A DNA stretch of 64,000 nt. It comes from Diploscapter coronatus. Lineage: Eukaryota; Nematoda; Chromadorea; Rhabditida; Rhabditidae. Positions 40,936 to 54,700 of this stretch are shown here, in pieces; the first letter of the stretch is position 1, and every line of letters starts with the position of its first letter. The notes under the pieces are model-generated. The model was given only the letters and a program-made list of their open reading frames with translations. It was not told the origin of the DNA and did not search any database. Location: NCBI GenBank assembly GCA_964036155.1, contig OZ038423.1, forward strand, positions 27,605,249 to 27,669,248, in the 5' to 3' direction. A program made the position numbers and the translations under genes.

Positions 40936-42239
40936 CCAGAGATAGATTTTCTTTCTAAAGAGAAACCCCAAAATTCGATTGATATTTGATTTGGCTAGAA
41001 TAAAGCAATCCTCTCGGCGCGCAGCAACTTTCGTAGAAAACGACTAAAATAGTGAGTTTCTGCGAAAATCGACAACGAAATAGCGCAAAAATCGGGTTGA
41101 TTGCATTATTTTTGACAAAAATAAACTAATTTTGATTTTTTCTCGATCGCCTAATCCACCGAGCCATTAGCCAATTGTCTAAAGTGATTACAAGCGAATC
41201 TTGGAAATTGGCAAAAATGGAACAGAATGTGAAATTCGACGGGACGAACAAAAAGCATGAGCAGAGATTGAATTAGTTCGAGGAAAGTGCGCGAAAAATT
41301 TCAGGGGAAGAAATGGGGAAATAATTATTTGTACGAATTTTTTCTTGGATAAAAATTATTTCTACGTTATCGAGACCTGAAGAGGATCAAATTAAATTAA
41401 ATCAAATCTTTATGAATTAAAAAAAAATTGAATAACCACTTGGCTATTGAGGAAAAATCCAAAATTAAGGGAAAATCTCCAAATCGTCTCCGTAGATTTC
41501 CGAAGGTTTGCCAAGTCTCGATTAGCTCACGCTTCTCTGGTTCAGCAAAGTAGTGCAAAAAAATCATGCGCTCCACGAGCAAAATAGAGGCAGTCAATTC
41601 ATTCAATTCTTTTTTGACTCATGGCAAAACGTGGAAAACAATTGGTGGTTTTTAAAGGATTCTAGATTTTCGATCTTTATAGATTTTCTAGATCTTGACT
41701 AGAAAGAGATAAAAAAATATTAGATCAGGAAAATTTATTATACTGTTGATTTTCGAGAAAAAAAATCGTCCAACATATTTAGTGAATCTTTCGAGGTTAC
41801 TAGACTTTTTATTCTAGTTCTAGAACAACGAAAACATTTAGGTCAGAAAATTCAAACTGAAAAAATGATATAGGTTTTCATAGAATACTATTATTTGAAG
41901 GAAAAAAACGAAGATTTAGTCCTACCCTGGCACTTAGAGAGCTTGCTATCTTTTCTATCACGGGGAAGCAAAAGCAAGACATGAAGATTCCAATGAGATA
42001 CACCACATACTACACCAGAAATTTGCCAAAGACTAAAATACTATCCCACTTCATTTGTGTTTTCCATTCATGACACAAAATTTGCAAACTTGCATAATTG
42101 AATTTGAATAAGTAAACCATTTCCGGCTATTTTGGTTGCTGTAAAATGTAAGTTACATCCTTTGGAAAAGAGTTTCAAGTTTTCAGAGAGTCCAGAGAAA
42201 AGAGTGGTCGCGCCACGAGGAGCTTCAATTTTGCTACTT

Positions 42240-42490
42240 CCCACCCTATGGAGTCTCTATACTATTTCTTCCTATTTCTAGTTCTTTCTCTCTCCCTCCT
42301 TAATTCGCATACTTTTTCTCGCTCGATGCCTTTTCAGTTAATTTGCGTCATTGTGTAGCTTCTTGCATGGGTTTTGAAACAAGAAGGAAAAAGTTTTCTG
42401 TATCTTTTCGCTCTATCTTTCACTATTTATTCTTTCTCTAACTTCATACTATCGCTTCTTCTCTTAAATTCCCACACTATTTCATCAAAA
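42240..42490. repeat. Polypyrimidine array with clear 26-28-bp spacing
   Basis: ACTATTTA, ACTATCGC and ACTATTTC follow each other at 26 and 28 bp, separated by TTCTTTCTCTAACTTCAT-type filler. The periodic unit shows best here. Confidence 0.55.
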
Positions 42491-43866
42491 TGGTAACAAT
42501 TGCATCATGGGTTCCCTCTTGAATTTTTGGTTTCTAGCCATTTTAGGTTAAAAGTGAATCCTTACATCATCTGAATTTCTGGTGACGTGCTTTGATGCGA
42601 ATCCTCCTTTTCTTTGCACACTTACAAAGGAGTCAATTACCGAGATGCGTTAGACCAATTTATAACATTTTTAGAAATTGAGGAAGTATTTTTGAATGGG
42701 TACGCAATTCAAAAGATCAAAAGTGGCGAAAATTATAAGATAAGTCATTAAAAGATCGAGAACAGGAAGGGGAGAATAGAATTTTAGCGATTTCGTAATC
42801 CATATCAATGAAGCATATCAAAAATGCCGATTCTTTGATCACTTCAAAATCTTCGAATGATACCATTCATTGAGGTTAGAGACAACCCTCAAAATTTTCT
42901 ACTTTTGAAGCCTACAAAAACCTTGGAAAAGGCAACATATCTCCAAAAAAAACACCTAATTTTTAGCCTTTGTTTGCAATTATCAAGCCTCTAAATCTTG
43001 CAAATTATCTAATTTGTTCTAATCGTTTCTAGAACGCTCTGTTTTACGCCTAATTGCAGAAAACGCACAACATCGACGCATAATTGCGGAATCATGAGGC
43101 TTCGAATGCGCATTTTTTCGTAAAAAGTGAAGAATATTTTATTTGGCTTTAATTTCCCCAGGCTTCTCATTATCTAATCTCGCGTATTTTTCTCATAGCA
43201 AATATTTTAGTTTTATATTCAACTTGAGGGGAATATTATTTAATTAGAAGAGGAGAAAAGATATTCTTACGTAAAAGAAATCTTTCAAATAGATAAGCGC
43301 AAAGAAATAAATTTACACAATATAATGAAACTGGAGAAATTCACGCATACCTAAAAAGTAAATGGAAGGAAAAGAAGTTGGACTTTTCTTAATTTATTTT
43401 TTCAAAATTTTGAATTTTCATATCCTCTGGTAAGTAAAATTAGAAAGATCGTTTCAAAAATCCAACTTAAAATGTCATAATCTAAAAATCAAGCTAAAAG
43501 AATAAATGTTCAAGCTTCTCTACCTTTCGCTCCAAAAATTCTCTCAATTAATCAAATTCGCAACTTTCCAAAATTCCTGATCAAAAAGTTCTGCAAAATT
43601 CGTGTTTTACTCTTCGAAAAAAGTCCAGGCCCAGGTCCAGTCGCATGGATAAAACTAGCCGAAAAAACGGGATAAAATTGCCAAAAATGACGAGTTCATC
43701 GTGCTAAATTTCTCATTTTGCACCCGAACAAATTCGACCATGAAATTGAAATTCGACGAAATTTCCATCGCAAAGTTACCCCCCAGTGCAAAATTCGCCT
43801 TTTTTTCTGCAACATGAGACATATTCAAAAGATTAAAATACCAAAAAACCGACTTCTAGAAAAAAA

Positions 43867-43907
43867 ATTATTCCAGCCTTTACGGAACGCTATCTCATTT
43901 ATCATTG
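43867..43907 (+). promoter_or_regulatory. Bipartite PSE/21U-like motif copy
   Basis: TTATTCCAGCCTTTAC then CGCTATC, block 43874-43893 (20 nt), followed by TCATTTATCATTG. Confidence 0.4.
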
Positions 43908-46293
43908 TGATAAAATTTAGGGATCAAATTCAGATCCATTCAAATATGCAAGCATCATATTCGTAGAGGGTCTAAGAAAACGATAAATAGCAAAAATTCC
44001 AGAAACTTGACAAAATGATTCTGATCTTTAGTATGTAGATTTCAGAAAAAATAAAGAATGACAAGTTGAAATAAATGTTCTATGACATTTTTCAGCATAA
44101 ATTCAAGTTTTCAAAGAAAGAATCCAATTTGAAAATATTCCTTTCAAAATTTTTATAAGCGTTCTAAAAAGATAGATATAAGTTTTCCAAAATTAAAAAT
44201 AATGAGTATTCATTCCAAAAATATTCGTTCCGGATATTTTTACCTATTTTCAGAGCAAACAAAGGTTAACGCGTAAAAGTTAGAAAAAGAGATATCCATA
44301 AAAGGCTCTCCCTTCGAGTAATGAAAAGAGGATTCATTAGAAACTCGCAAATGTCAGATAGGTAAGCGCGGCGGGGGTGGGCAAAAATAGAGCATAGCAG
44401 AAAAAGATTTAGAGATAAAAAATGGCATGAAGAGCGGGAATTCCTAGTTCGGATATTCAATGCCACATATCTAATCTGAGCTCTATTGCCTATGTCTTGT
44501 CACGAAATCACTCTATCGTGTTCGTTAACGAAGAAAAGCAGAGGTGCGACATGATTAAGAGTGTTTTACCGATTTATTCATAATCACAAACGAGGGATGG
44601 GATATTCACCAAATAGTCTTTCGAAACTAGACCGAAATGGGCCTAAAATCGATATGGTATAGAGCTTTAGCCACGTCCACTGACAACTTGCAGTCATTGT
44701 GCAAGGAAAAGTTCTTTATTAATGGACACTGGAGAGTGAGAATGGGAATTTTGCTAGAGTAAGATTTATATAGATAAAAAGGCCTCAAGATTATTCAAAT
44801 CCAAATGAAGTCTAGATAAGATTTGCATAATAGAAAGAAATTACAGGTTTATTCAGAACGGGAAATCTAGCTGAATTTTTGGATTTTCAGATCTGATTTT
44901 ACAAAATTGTTGGATTTATCAACAAAGTTTTCCTTCAAATAAAATTTTCCAAAAGAGATCTCCGATTAGAATATTCCAATTTTATCACTGATAATTGATA
45001 AGATATCAAAATAAGCCCATCCTAACAAATCCGATTGTCTGGCTGAGATTAGCATATAAACATAGCTTTATCTAGCAACAGGCTAAAGATACTAGGGATC
45101 CTCTGAATATGCAAAATGTAAAATGCACATAGAATAAGGAAGCAGACGAGTAAACGAGGATATAAGTGGCTTCCTGCAAAAGATAAGATATCCCTTTAGA
45201 AAGAATGAAATTGATTGGCCTTAAATTTGCATTTCATTTGGATAAATATAGGCCAAATCTTCATGATAAGCGAAAAAATACTAGCTCTTATCAGTTTTTC
45301 AAATAAGTTTCAAAGTTTCGGTAAGTAAAGTTCGAATTTGCAGGATATGCTTTTAACTAACATGAAATATAAGCAAGCTTGAAACTTGAAATTGCTAATC
45401 AGAGTCTAAGAATGATTACAAATTTAGACAAGTTTCCAAGCGACCTTATAGCATGTTTCTATATTTAGTATTACAATGCATTCAATCAAATCTAATTTAG
45501 CAATAACTTTAGCATTCACATTTTTTCTCTAAAATTCTCATTTTGCTACGTAAAATATCCACACGAATTGAAAAAAGGGTAACTAGTCAGAAAAGTAGAA
45601 AAATCCTGATATTTGACTCGTTTTAAAATAAATATTCATTCAAAAATGCCAAAAAGCACATCTCTTTACGCAACAAATTCATAAATGAGCAATTAGTCAG
45701 GGAAAGCGGCATCTGAGAGGAGATTTTGGTGCTGATGAAAAGTCGCGTGGAAACGGCAGCGAGGGAGTAAAAAAGGAGGCAGATCTCGAAGTCTCGAATA
45801 CGGCAAAGGGGAAAAGCCCAGCAGAGGAGAAAAGGAGAATGTGGGAATACGGGATGAGAAATAGAAAAAGTGAGGGTGGAGATATTACTAGAAGAGGAGA
45901 AATATATAAAAAAGGATGAGATAATTCTTGATCAGAAAATAGCGATAAAAGATTATTCTTCTATCAGAAAAACAAACACAACGTAAAATTATCATTTTAT
46001 TGAAGCTTTCTAAAGGGAATGTAATTTCTATAATAGAAGTTCACAGAATATGTGGGATGATTTTTCCGATGAGTCTAGGACGAAAAAGATATGTAGGTTT
46101 TAGAAGTTCAGTCTAATTCAAATGAATCTCAATTTATGAAGGATCTCTTATTTTCAATGAAGCAACCAAGAAATTAGTCCACTAATTTCGCGATAAACAA
46201 GCACTAATCGCTCTAAATTCAATTTTTCTATATTTCACGATAAACTCTCCAGAATTGGGACGTTTTCCATCGCAAATATCCCTTATGCGGTGA

Positions 46294-46333
46294 ATTACCC
46301 CAATCAGTTTTGCACCATCCTTAATAATGGAAC
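46294..46333 (+). promoter_or_regulatory. Bipartite PSE/21U-like motif copy
   Basis: CAATCAGTTTT then CACCATCC, block 46301-46321 (21 nt). Confidence 0.35.
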
Positions 46334-46703
46334 GAGAGATGGTGACGAATTTTTGCGGTGGAAAAGTTTCGAGTCTGCAAGTCCCCCACCCTCAAGTCCA
46401 AAGTATTCACAACTGGTTACATGTACAACTTAGCCTTTTCAATATTTAGGGTTTTGGCTACAAATTTTAAAATTTCTTATCTACAATGAGAAATACATTC
46501 AAAAACAATTCGGTCTATTTTCTAAAACTTCAATTTTTTCTGAAGTGTGATTTACAGGGTAATTTCTCACACTAAAGATCGAGATAACAATTATGAGTTG
46601 TGGGCAGCTTCAGTCTAGGCTTAATTTTGTAGATTTTCGCTACAATTTTCCGGAGGGATTCTAGTTTTCTGTTTTGTTGAAAGAAAAAAACATTGAAACG
46701 TAC

Positions 46704-46740
46704 CTGAATTGCCACCAGTTCGAAGGCTCCGAAGTGACAT
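46704..46740 (-). CDS. Weak candidate first coding exon, gene unknown
   Basis: Within a GC-richer block (46700-46850) an ATG at 46740 opens MSLRSLRTGGNS plus one base, followed by the donor GTACGT. An acceptor-like TTTTCAG lies about 100 bp upstream. The phase would fit tpa-1 exon 4 or exon 6, but both are more than 26 kb away. A perfect TGACGTCA palindrome (CRE-type site) sits in the same block at 46793-46800. It could be a distant promoter of tpa-1, or chance. Confidence 0.2.
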
Positions 46741-47184
46741 TATGATGCCACATTTTGCGGATTTGGCGTCAAAGCATCACAAAATCGAAAGTTGACGTCA
46801 TCTTGAAACGCCACTTCGAACACTTTCGTGTCGATAAAACTGAAAAGCATTTTTGAGAAACTAAAAAATGGATTTTTTAAAACTAATAATCTCGAACTAT
46901 GATACTGACGCCTTGGCGAGTATTGAAAATTTAGGAGCCTTTGAAACTCATTTCATCAATTTTTACTTTTTCAAAGTGCATCTTCAGGTTAAAGACAAAA
47001 ATGTCAAAGCTTCCTTGAGTTCACGATTTCAAATTATCGAAGATAATCGAAGGAATTATTGGATAATTGCTCAATTATCCAGCTGATTTCTGAGAAACTG
47101 ATTTATTTCCCCGAAACCTACCCATTTCAAACGCCTTTGAACTCGTCATATATAGTTCTGTGTTGAAGGGGACCGCTGAAATTA

Positions 47185-47660
47185 TGCTAATTAGTTAATT
47201 AACCTGATAGTTAATTAACTCTTGCATTCAGAAAAGAACGATGGATTTCTTGCAAAGCCTCAAGCGTACATGAAATTCTTTCAGCTTCCATTTAAATTTC
47301 TGATAATTAGTCAATTAAGTCAGCTAATTGGCTAATTATCGTTAGCTATCCCTAGCATTTGCGGAAACTGCACGAAAATCGTTCGATTTTTATTTTATTT
47401 TTTTCGAAAATCCAGTCAGTTTCGGCGGCTTTCGAATCGGGTTTCCCTCTTAGCGTCGTGGCACGAAAGACTGCAATTAGCTGAGTTAATTGAAGCGATA
47501 ACTAGCCGCCTTTTGCAAAATACCGACTTATTTACCTCAAGTTTTTGAAAGATCTTCATTTTCAGAAAAAAAATTATTATTTTTAAAAGTGCGAGTGAGA
47601 AACCAGTGAATTTGACGGAAAATCTAACTAATTAGGTGATAATTAGCGTGAAATTAGAAT
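47185..47660. promoter_or_regulatory. Cluster of TAATTA/TAATTG core sites
   Basis: About ten TAAT[TA]-type homeodomain cores occur in under 500 bp: around 47187-47215 (two TTAATTAA palindromes), 47300-47342 (TAATTAG, TCAATTAA, CTAATTGG, CTAATTAT), 47475-47492, and 47629-47655. The block is directly upstream of the weak minus-strand exon candidate at 46740. Homeodomain binding is inferred from the cores only; AT-rich DNA raises the chance background. Confidence 0.3.
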
Positions 47661-48632
47661 AAAGGAAAGATAAATTGTGTAGATAACACAAGCACGACGG
47701 TAGAATACCGGGTGAAAATCAGAGAAAAATTAAAGAATTTTTTTTAAACTCGCCAATCTTTATTTTACACAACGACGAAGACTTGCGGTGGATTTTTAGC
47801 TCTCGAAAAGTAGATCTGTCGATTTCTAAGCTATCATAAAATAATCAGATAAAGAAAACGAGGAAATTATCGAAATTTCACGACCTAAATCATCTTCCTC
47901 AAAACCTTTGTTTGCACTAGAATATTCTAGTTTCTGCAAACTGAAGATTTTGATAAGATAAGGTCGGAAGTCAGTGAAAATCGGTAAAATCTCACGAAAA
48001 ATCAATAAGCTCGACCATTTTGCAAAAGAACGTTATAAAATGGAAGAAAGGAGACGATATTGATTCTTCGCTAGAAAAATGAATTTTCAAAACGACATTT
48101 TTTGAAAACCCCGAAAAAAATATTTTTACAAAATACGTGAGTATTTGCAAGAACGGTGTAAATGAGAAAGCATCGATAAAGTTATAAGTGAATTGAGGCC
48201 TTCGTACATGGAAAATACGGTGGTTTTCTACTTTACCCTTGCCGAAAGCCACGCCCATTATTCTGACTTTTGCAATTTCTCGGCACGGATCAAGTGGAAC
48301 ACAAATAGATATACACTTGAGCGACGCATAAATAAGGTTATTTGTGGCTTGTGATAGGTTTGATCCAAATGATATTGATTTGAAAAATGAATGCTTGAAA
48401 CAAAAAACGTCAATTTTTAAAACTACGGATAAATCTCAAGCACTCTAGATAATGATAGTACAGTAAGTAACAAATTGATCATCAAAATGTGGATTTTCGG
48501 AATCCCTTTAATCCGAGAAAAATCGAAAAAAATCAGGATTTTTTAGGTTTTCAGAAAAATTGCAATCTTTTCTGAGCCCCTAGCATTTTCCCGAATAATC
48601 CAGAAAATTTTTAATTTCCAGAATGTGTCCCC

Positions 48633-51600
48633 CTACTTTCGATGTCCGTTGGTCAGACTGTTGGTGCTCGTGGGACGGGACGTTTGTCTCAACTGACCCA
48701 TGTGGCCGCGTTCCATGAAATTTTCCTGGAAAGTCGATCTTTAAAATTTAAAGAAAACTCACAAGACATGTTTCAAGGAATTCTTGTTCTTGAAAAAAAA
48801 CTAATTATTCTGCAGTGATTCATTTTAAACTGAAGGAGACATGAAAAGTTGATTGGAAATCATGCTCAATATTATTTTTGTATGATGTATGCTAGAGCAA
48901 CGACTTTAGGATAAAACTGAGAAGACTGATAGTAAAATAGCTTTCAAAAGTAGAGATAAAAATGCTACCTTTGATCTCAACTGATCCCTAAGTTTGGCCA
49001 ACTTTTCGAGAACCTCGTTTTGGCGATCCAGGGTCCGCTTCGAGTTGAACGAGCGATATGCGGGGCTCTGGAAGAGAACGAAATTTTGCGAACTTCCGTT
49101 TCGTCTAACGGTATTTTGCAGTTATGAAAATACTTTCTTTTTTAAAATAAAAAATGAAACGTATTTTCATAGATTTTTATAAAATGTGATAATTTGTGAA
49201 CTTGATAATAATACTCCGTAAGCCCGAAATTGTATTGGAAAGATTTAATTCTATCTAGCATGTAGGACATTTTAAACATTTTCAAACTCCTTTAAAAGCA
49301 ATTTTAGAAATTGATCAGTGAACTACCGAAGCTGTATCGAGTAAATCTCATCTTATTATATATCAAACGTGAAACATCTATCAAATTTTCGCAGAAATAA
49401 TCAAATTTTTAAATAGACCGAAAAATTGCCTTACCATGCTCTTGAACCGTCCCAGATTAGGATCGTCTTCGTGCTTTCCATTCTGCGACAGATTCAGGTT
49501 CGATCCTCTCAAGTCGCGCATCGAGCCGTACAGCGAAGCGATTGACGGGGTTCGGCTGAGAGAGGCCTCGGCCTTCCTGCGGACTGCTGGCGCGAGAACA
49601 TCCTGCAAATTGTTACTTTTTACCCTCAAGATGTTTTTGAAATCCTTTACAACTTTTTAAATCTAAATTTTCTAAAATTTCAAATTGTAGTTGCTCAGAA
49701 ATATTTATTCTAAATTTGAAGCATTATAAAATGGTTGAAAAATAAGTACTGAATTTTACAGTTTTGTAATTCTGTAATTCGAGATATGTTACCAAAGTTG
49801 TATAAATGTTTGGGTGTTAGGTTACATTGATATCCAAGTCTTTTTTCTGGTTTACCTCAAAAATACCTATCTCGGTTTCACTACATGAATCAAGCTACAG
49901 AATTCGAAATACGTTTCAAAAATTCAATAAAATTCGAGGTTACCATTTATCTTAATACAGAAGTTCCATACCGAACAAACTCGAATAAATTTAAAAATTA
50001 AATAAAAACCCGCACCTCATCATGTTGGCTGCATCCCTTTTCCAGTAGCTTCTTGTAATAGACTGTCTTTTCAAGTGGTGAAGTCCTGCCTCCATTCAGA
50101 TAATACTGAAACCGAATTTACAAGTTTTTAAACAAAAGGTTAATTTAGACCAAAAGTTCAATGTTAGTGACTTTCATTTTTAATACGGACTTAAATTTAT
50201 GGCTTCTTTTTTCGCAAAATTGATCTATTTTCAAGTCGAAATAATGCTGATAAAATGGAGGAACAATTAAGAAAAATAATTTCTCATTAATTTCCTACCT
50301 GTGGTGTACCTCCCAAAATCATTCTGCTCCGGATTTTCGGTGTCTCGAAAATCGTTTGTGAAGTTTCATCTTCAACACGAATAGATGGGGCCGGGGAAGC
50401 GGAGTGTCTGAAATTAGCATAATTTATTTTTGATCCTATTTTTGTATCTTTAGCCCATTGGACCTATTTTATTCTAGCCTTATTTTTAACGTTCTGATAA
50501 TTTCCATCCATTTTTAAAAATCACTAGCTTTTCTTAGGATTTTATAAGGGGCGAAATTAATGTTTTCCTATTTTGTTTGAGAAAGCGAGATTCAGTTTTG
50601 CTTTTTTGCAATCGAAATCCAAAATTTTAGCCCACGTCATATAATATCATAGAGTCCCTTTACTATGATTCAGTCCAATTTGATGACCGAATTCGGCTGT
50701 AAAAGTTGGCTCATCAACAATTCGAAACTTCCTTATCAAATTTCAGCCCAAAACAAAATGATGAAAAGAAAGAAAAGGAAGCGTGCAAGTTTGTCTTTCC
50801 ATAGAGCTGATTGCTCATAATTCAATAGTTTGATGACAATCAAAATAATGAAATCGTCACTTCATTCTTGAAATTTTTGGATGATTTTGATAGATTTAAA
50901 AAAAAAAAAATCAACAAAATAGTTGTAAGAAAAATATGCTGTTAGATGATGCTCGGACTAGATTAAAATTTCGACGAAAAACCAATCCTTCTGAAGATCT
51001 TATGTGCCGCCCCAAACATTTCAATTTTCTGCGTTACAAAACTTGCTTATTGTTGAGAGCAAAAATCATCCGACACTTTCCAAGTAATGAATCCATATCT
51101 AACAAAAAACTTCAACAATTATATTAGTTCTACGAGTTCTTGGTATACAGAAATTAGAATACATCTTCATCTTACTGTTTCTGGTTAGAGATAGCGAAAA
51201 AGACGACTACTTTAAAGAATGCTAACTTAAAAATTGCAAAAACTTGATTGGATAACCAAATAGTTTCCCCCGACTTACTTGATAGGTGAGTTTGGAGGCA
51301 GCACTTCTTCGGACGAAGTTGAGGATTCTGTGCCGATCGGGGAGTCGAAACCTCTCATTTCGATGGGATGTCTTTCTGAAATCAAAATTTCAGATTAGTT
51401 TCAAGAAGTTCCATAAATTCCAATTTAAGAAAAATAAGCGATGCTCGCCAACAGTCAGAAGTAGTAAAAATGAATAAATTTTCCAATATGCATAGAAATT
51501 TCATAATTTATTGGATTTTACCGCTGAATGATAATGTCTCTCGGGATCTGACCTCAGCATATAAAACTCTAAATTCTATCGAGAAAAGCTTGATCATTTT

Positions 51601-51759
51601 TTCATCATGGGATTTCAAATGTATGCTACATAAAAGATCTATTCTTTCATTTCTTTTCAACTATGCTAATTTCCTACCTGTATGATTTTCCTGTCCGATC
51701 TCTACGCCGTTCGCCGCTTGTCGTCGATTTCGGGTCGAAATTGGAGCGAACAAAGCACT
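48633..51759 (-). CDS. C-terminal exons of the coiled-coil gene
   Basis: Seven exons encode a Ser/Thr/Pro-rich tail with short, conserved-looking blocks: TPKIRSRMILGGTPQ, YYLNGGRTSPLEKTVYYKKL, SLSRTPSIASLYGSMRDL, and a predicted short helix LDRQNEVLEKLAKLRDQL before the end NSLTNGHRK. Many SP/TP and RxxS sites suggest phosphorylation. The stop is TAG at 48633-48635. A 6.8-kb intron (51760-58591) separates this part from the rest. Confidence 0.85.
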
Positions 51760-54700
51760 CTGAAAATTGGGAACTAAGAAAAAAATCGATTTTTTTTTCA
51801 AAAAAATTCATAAATTCCATAAATCTCTATATTGCATTATGACTAAATCGAGAATATTAATGTGCTCTCAAAAGAATGAAAATAATAATGTTCTAGAAAA
51901 AGCAAGGGGAATGATATCATAAAAATTCGATAATTGAAAATCCGAATAAATTGGAGCTAATTAGATAGGCTTCAGAGTTTCCACATAATTAGCTTTAGCT
52001 CAGATGCACGATTTGAGTAAAATAATGCAAAAGTAAACATGGTAATAATTTTTGGGAATATTATCGTAGAAACTAAAAAAAATCAATTTCTGGAGTAAAA
52101 TACCGACTCATCTTTTCCGTACAAGTAAAAGATAGAAGCAATACTATTTCTCTACGAGTGAATGAAACCTTTTATGCTAGTTTTTCTTTTCTCACCAAGT
52201 CAAGTGCACGGTATAAAAACCCACTTCCTATAATATGCGTAAAGAATCTGGAAATAGGTAAAAGTAAGGTATGAAAAACGGTAATTTTCTTTACACCAAT
52301 AATTTTCTCGGACAATAAATTATTGTAACACTCGTTGAAAGTCTAGAAAATTCCGAAAAAATGAACTCTTAAGAAAGCTTACAAAGACTTGTTTTGTATA
52401 GAAAAGTTCTTTTTTTTTATTTAGAAAATACCCATTTTCCAAAAAAAACCTATTCTACAGTACCTAAATTTTCTTTTTTGTCTAATCCATTCTCTAAAAT
52501 CTCGTTTTCCGATTCTAATGCGCGAAGATTAAACTAAAGCGATTTACCCATTTTCCCATTCAAATGCGGTTCGATTATTCCATAACATGTCAAGATGGAT
52601 TCAATCAAAAAGAATGAGAAAGTTTTGGGAAAATATAAATGTTCTAGAAAACTTCCGAAGCTCTCTATCAATTCCAGAAGAAATACATTTTAGATAAATT
52701 TTGACAGAAATATTAAAAATGATTCAAATAAGTTACAAACTCATATTATTTTGAGTAGATTATTAGAAATGATAGTCAGTTAAACAATAATAAACAATAA
52801 AATTATGCGAATATTTGCTGCAAAATTCCGAGGGTCATTCAGTAAATCCGTTCTCGAAAAATACTCCGATAAGCCCCAAGGTCGCCTTATTTTTGGTGTC
52901 AGAAAAAAAATCAAGCAGAAAGACGGGTCTCTAAAAGAATCAGCGATATGAATGAATGATGGTCGCTTGAAACACTGAAAGAAAATCGAGAACATTTTTC
53001 GCGTTCGGGAAAATCGGCGCTCTCAAAAAAGCGAGATAAAATCAACTTTTCGGCAAAATGCAAAAAATCAAGCTAGCCTCAAAAAACGGGGGCAAACGTG
53101 TGAAAAAATCAGAAATATCAAGGCGAGAGATCGATAAATCTCGCTTATATTTTCAACAAGTGTAAAAATTCGTTTGCAAACGCAAAACGAAATGCCAAAG
53201 TTTTAGCTTCGAGGAACGATAGAAATTTTGAGAATGTTTCGAGGAAAGGGCAAAATGTTCGAATTTTTGGTCAGATAATGTAGCCAAGAGTTTGCCATGT
53301 CAATTTTAAAAAAATCCCGAAAAGAATATTAAATCAGTTTAAAAGAAGTTAAATCAAATAAATCAAATTCTTCAAAAAATTAAAAATGAGCTTTTCATCA
53401 ATTTTCAACATCTGAAATTGATCAATCTCGGTTAGTCAGCACTCGCAGTGAAAGAAAAGAAAATATGATCAATAAAAGGCGACCTAAATGAAAGAAATGA
53501 GATAGAACCATCGGGCAGATGATCAGAGAGAAAATGAGAAATAGAGGAAAGAGAAATAGTATGGGAAAATGACGAGAAAAGAAATAGAGAAATATCATTA
53601 ATCAGGCAAAAGAGCGAGAATAACCCTCGGAATGAAAATGAATGACATGCTCGATGAAAAGGCAGGAGGAAAAGCACTTGGGGGTTTGGAAGTAAAACAA
53701 GAGCCCTCTCGGTTCTAAATGATGATGAAAGACCTGGCAGAATTTCTCACTGTTCAACCTCACTATTTCATTTTCTTATCATCTTCCCGCTCTCTTATTT
53801 TTCCTCCATCTCTACCTTTTCTCTATCTCTCTTTTCTACATACTATTTCATTTTCTCGCCATCTTTTCCCCGTTACTACAAATATCCCAGCTGTTGTGTC
53901 TATTTCCTCTACAAAAAGTCCTCGGACTGGGAAACAGAATGCGGAACGCTCTATAAGAAAAGGGAATAAAGAAAGGACACAAATAGCCGCACAGAAACTA
54001 TGCAATTTCACACCAATACTTGAATTCTTTGAATCTCTTATTTTCAATTATCCCCCGCTTTTCTTTCTTTCTCTAAACTATAGCATTTCACATAAAATTT
54101 CTCTATCTTTTTAAAAGCTCTTTATTCTTTCTCTAGACCATCTAAATTTCAGGCCTCCCTCAAAAATCTATTGTTTTCCAATTACTCTTTTTTTATTTTT
54201 TGGCAAAAGAAGTTTTGCAAAATCACAATCCCCGGCTCTATTTACTACTTTACTTTTTGCCCGCGTTTTACCTCTACACTACATGTGCTCCGAGAAGTTT
54301 CACAAAACACATTTCGCTGGTAAAGCTCTGATTTCTTCGCGTTTTACGACCGATGTCCGGCAAAATCGTAAAAATGTAAAATCGGAAAAGACGTTGGAAA
54401 AAATGTCAAATTCAGAGGGATCTATGCATTTTTTATGAACTGGGAAACAAGTAGGGAAATTTGCATGGATAATGAAATGAGTAAAGGGATAAGTCTGAGA
54501 TTAGTAAAGGCAGGTTTCGGGGAAGATAAAATTAGTTAAGAAAATGATGAATGTAATAGATCGTTTGCTACTATATAAATTATATCAATTTAAAACTATC
54601 AGAATAGGATCAATCATATTGCTGTCCATGACAGAAGTGAAAGAATTTAGGTAACAATTTTTACAAGAAACCTGTGGCGACCATACTCGATAGAATGAAC

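Larger units (their letters stand above)
32425..48632. other. 16-kb gene-poor interval between the two genes
   Basis: No exon chain can be built on either strand. It holds the inverted-arm element (33347-35460), at least ten bipartite motif copies (32781 to 46321, four of them within 39344-39726), ACTATTTC arrays (38340-38890, 42240-42480), a purine-rich patch at 45730-45910, and the possible promoter region 46690-47660. Confidence 0.6.

Noticed and set aside
38284..44664. Further motif-like sites at 38284-38318, 42113-42150, 42530-42560 and 44634-44664
   Set aside because: Only one half of the bipartite motif matches or the spacing is off; I did not count them as copies.
45730..45910. Open plus-strand frame rich in Lys/Glu/Arg (KKEADLEVSNTAKGKSPAEE)
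   Set aside because: No ATG near its start and the stretch is purine-rich like the dispersed arrays, which gives open K/E/R frames automatically.
46868..47086. 72-codon plus-strand ORF starting with ATG
   Set aside because: No domain, antisense to the candidate promoter region, and no exon-like base composition.
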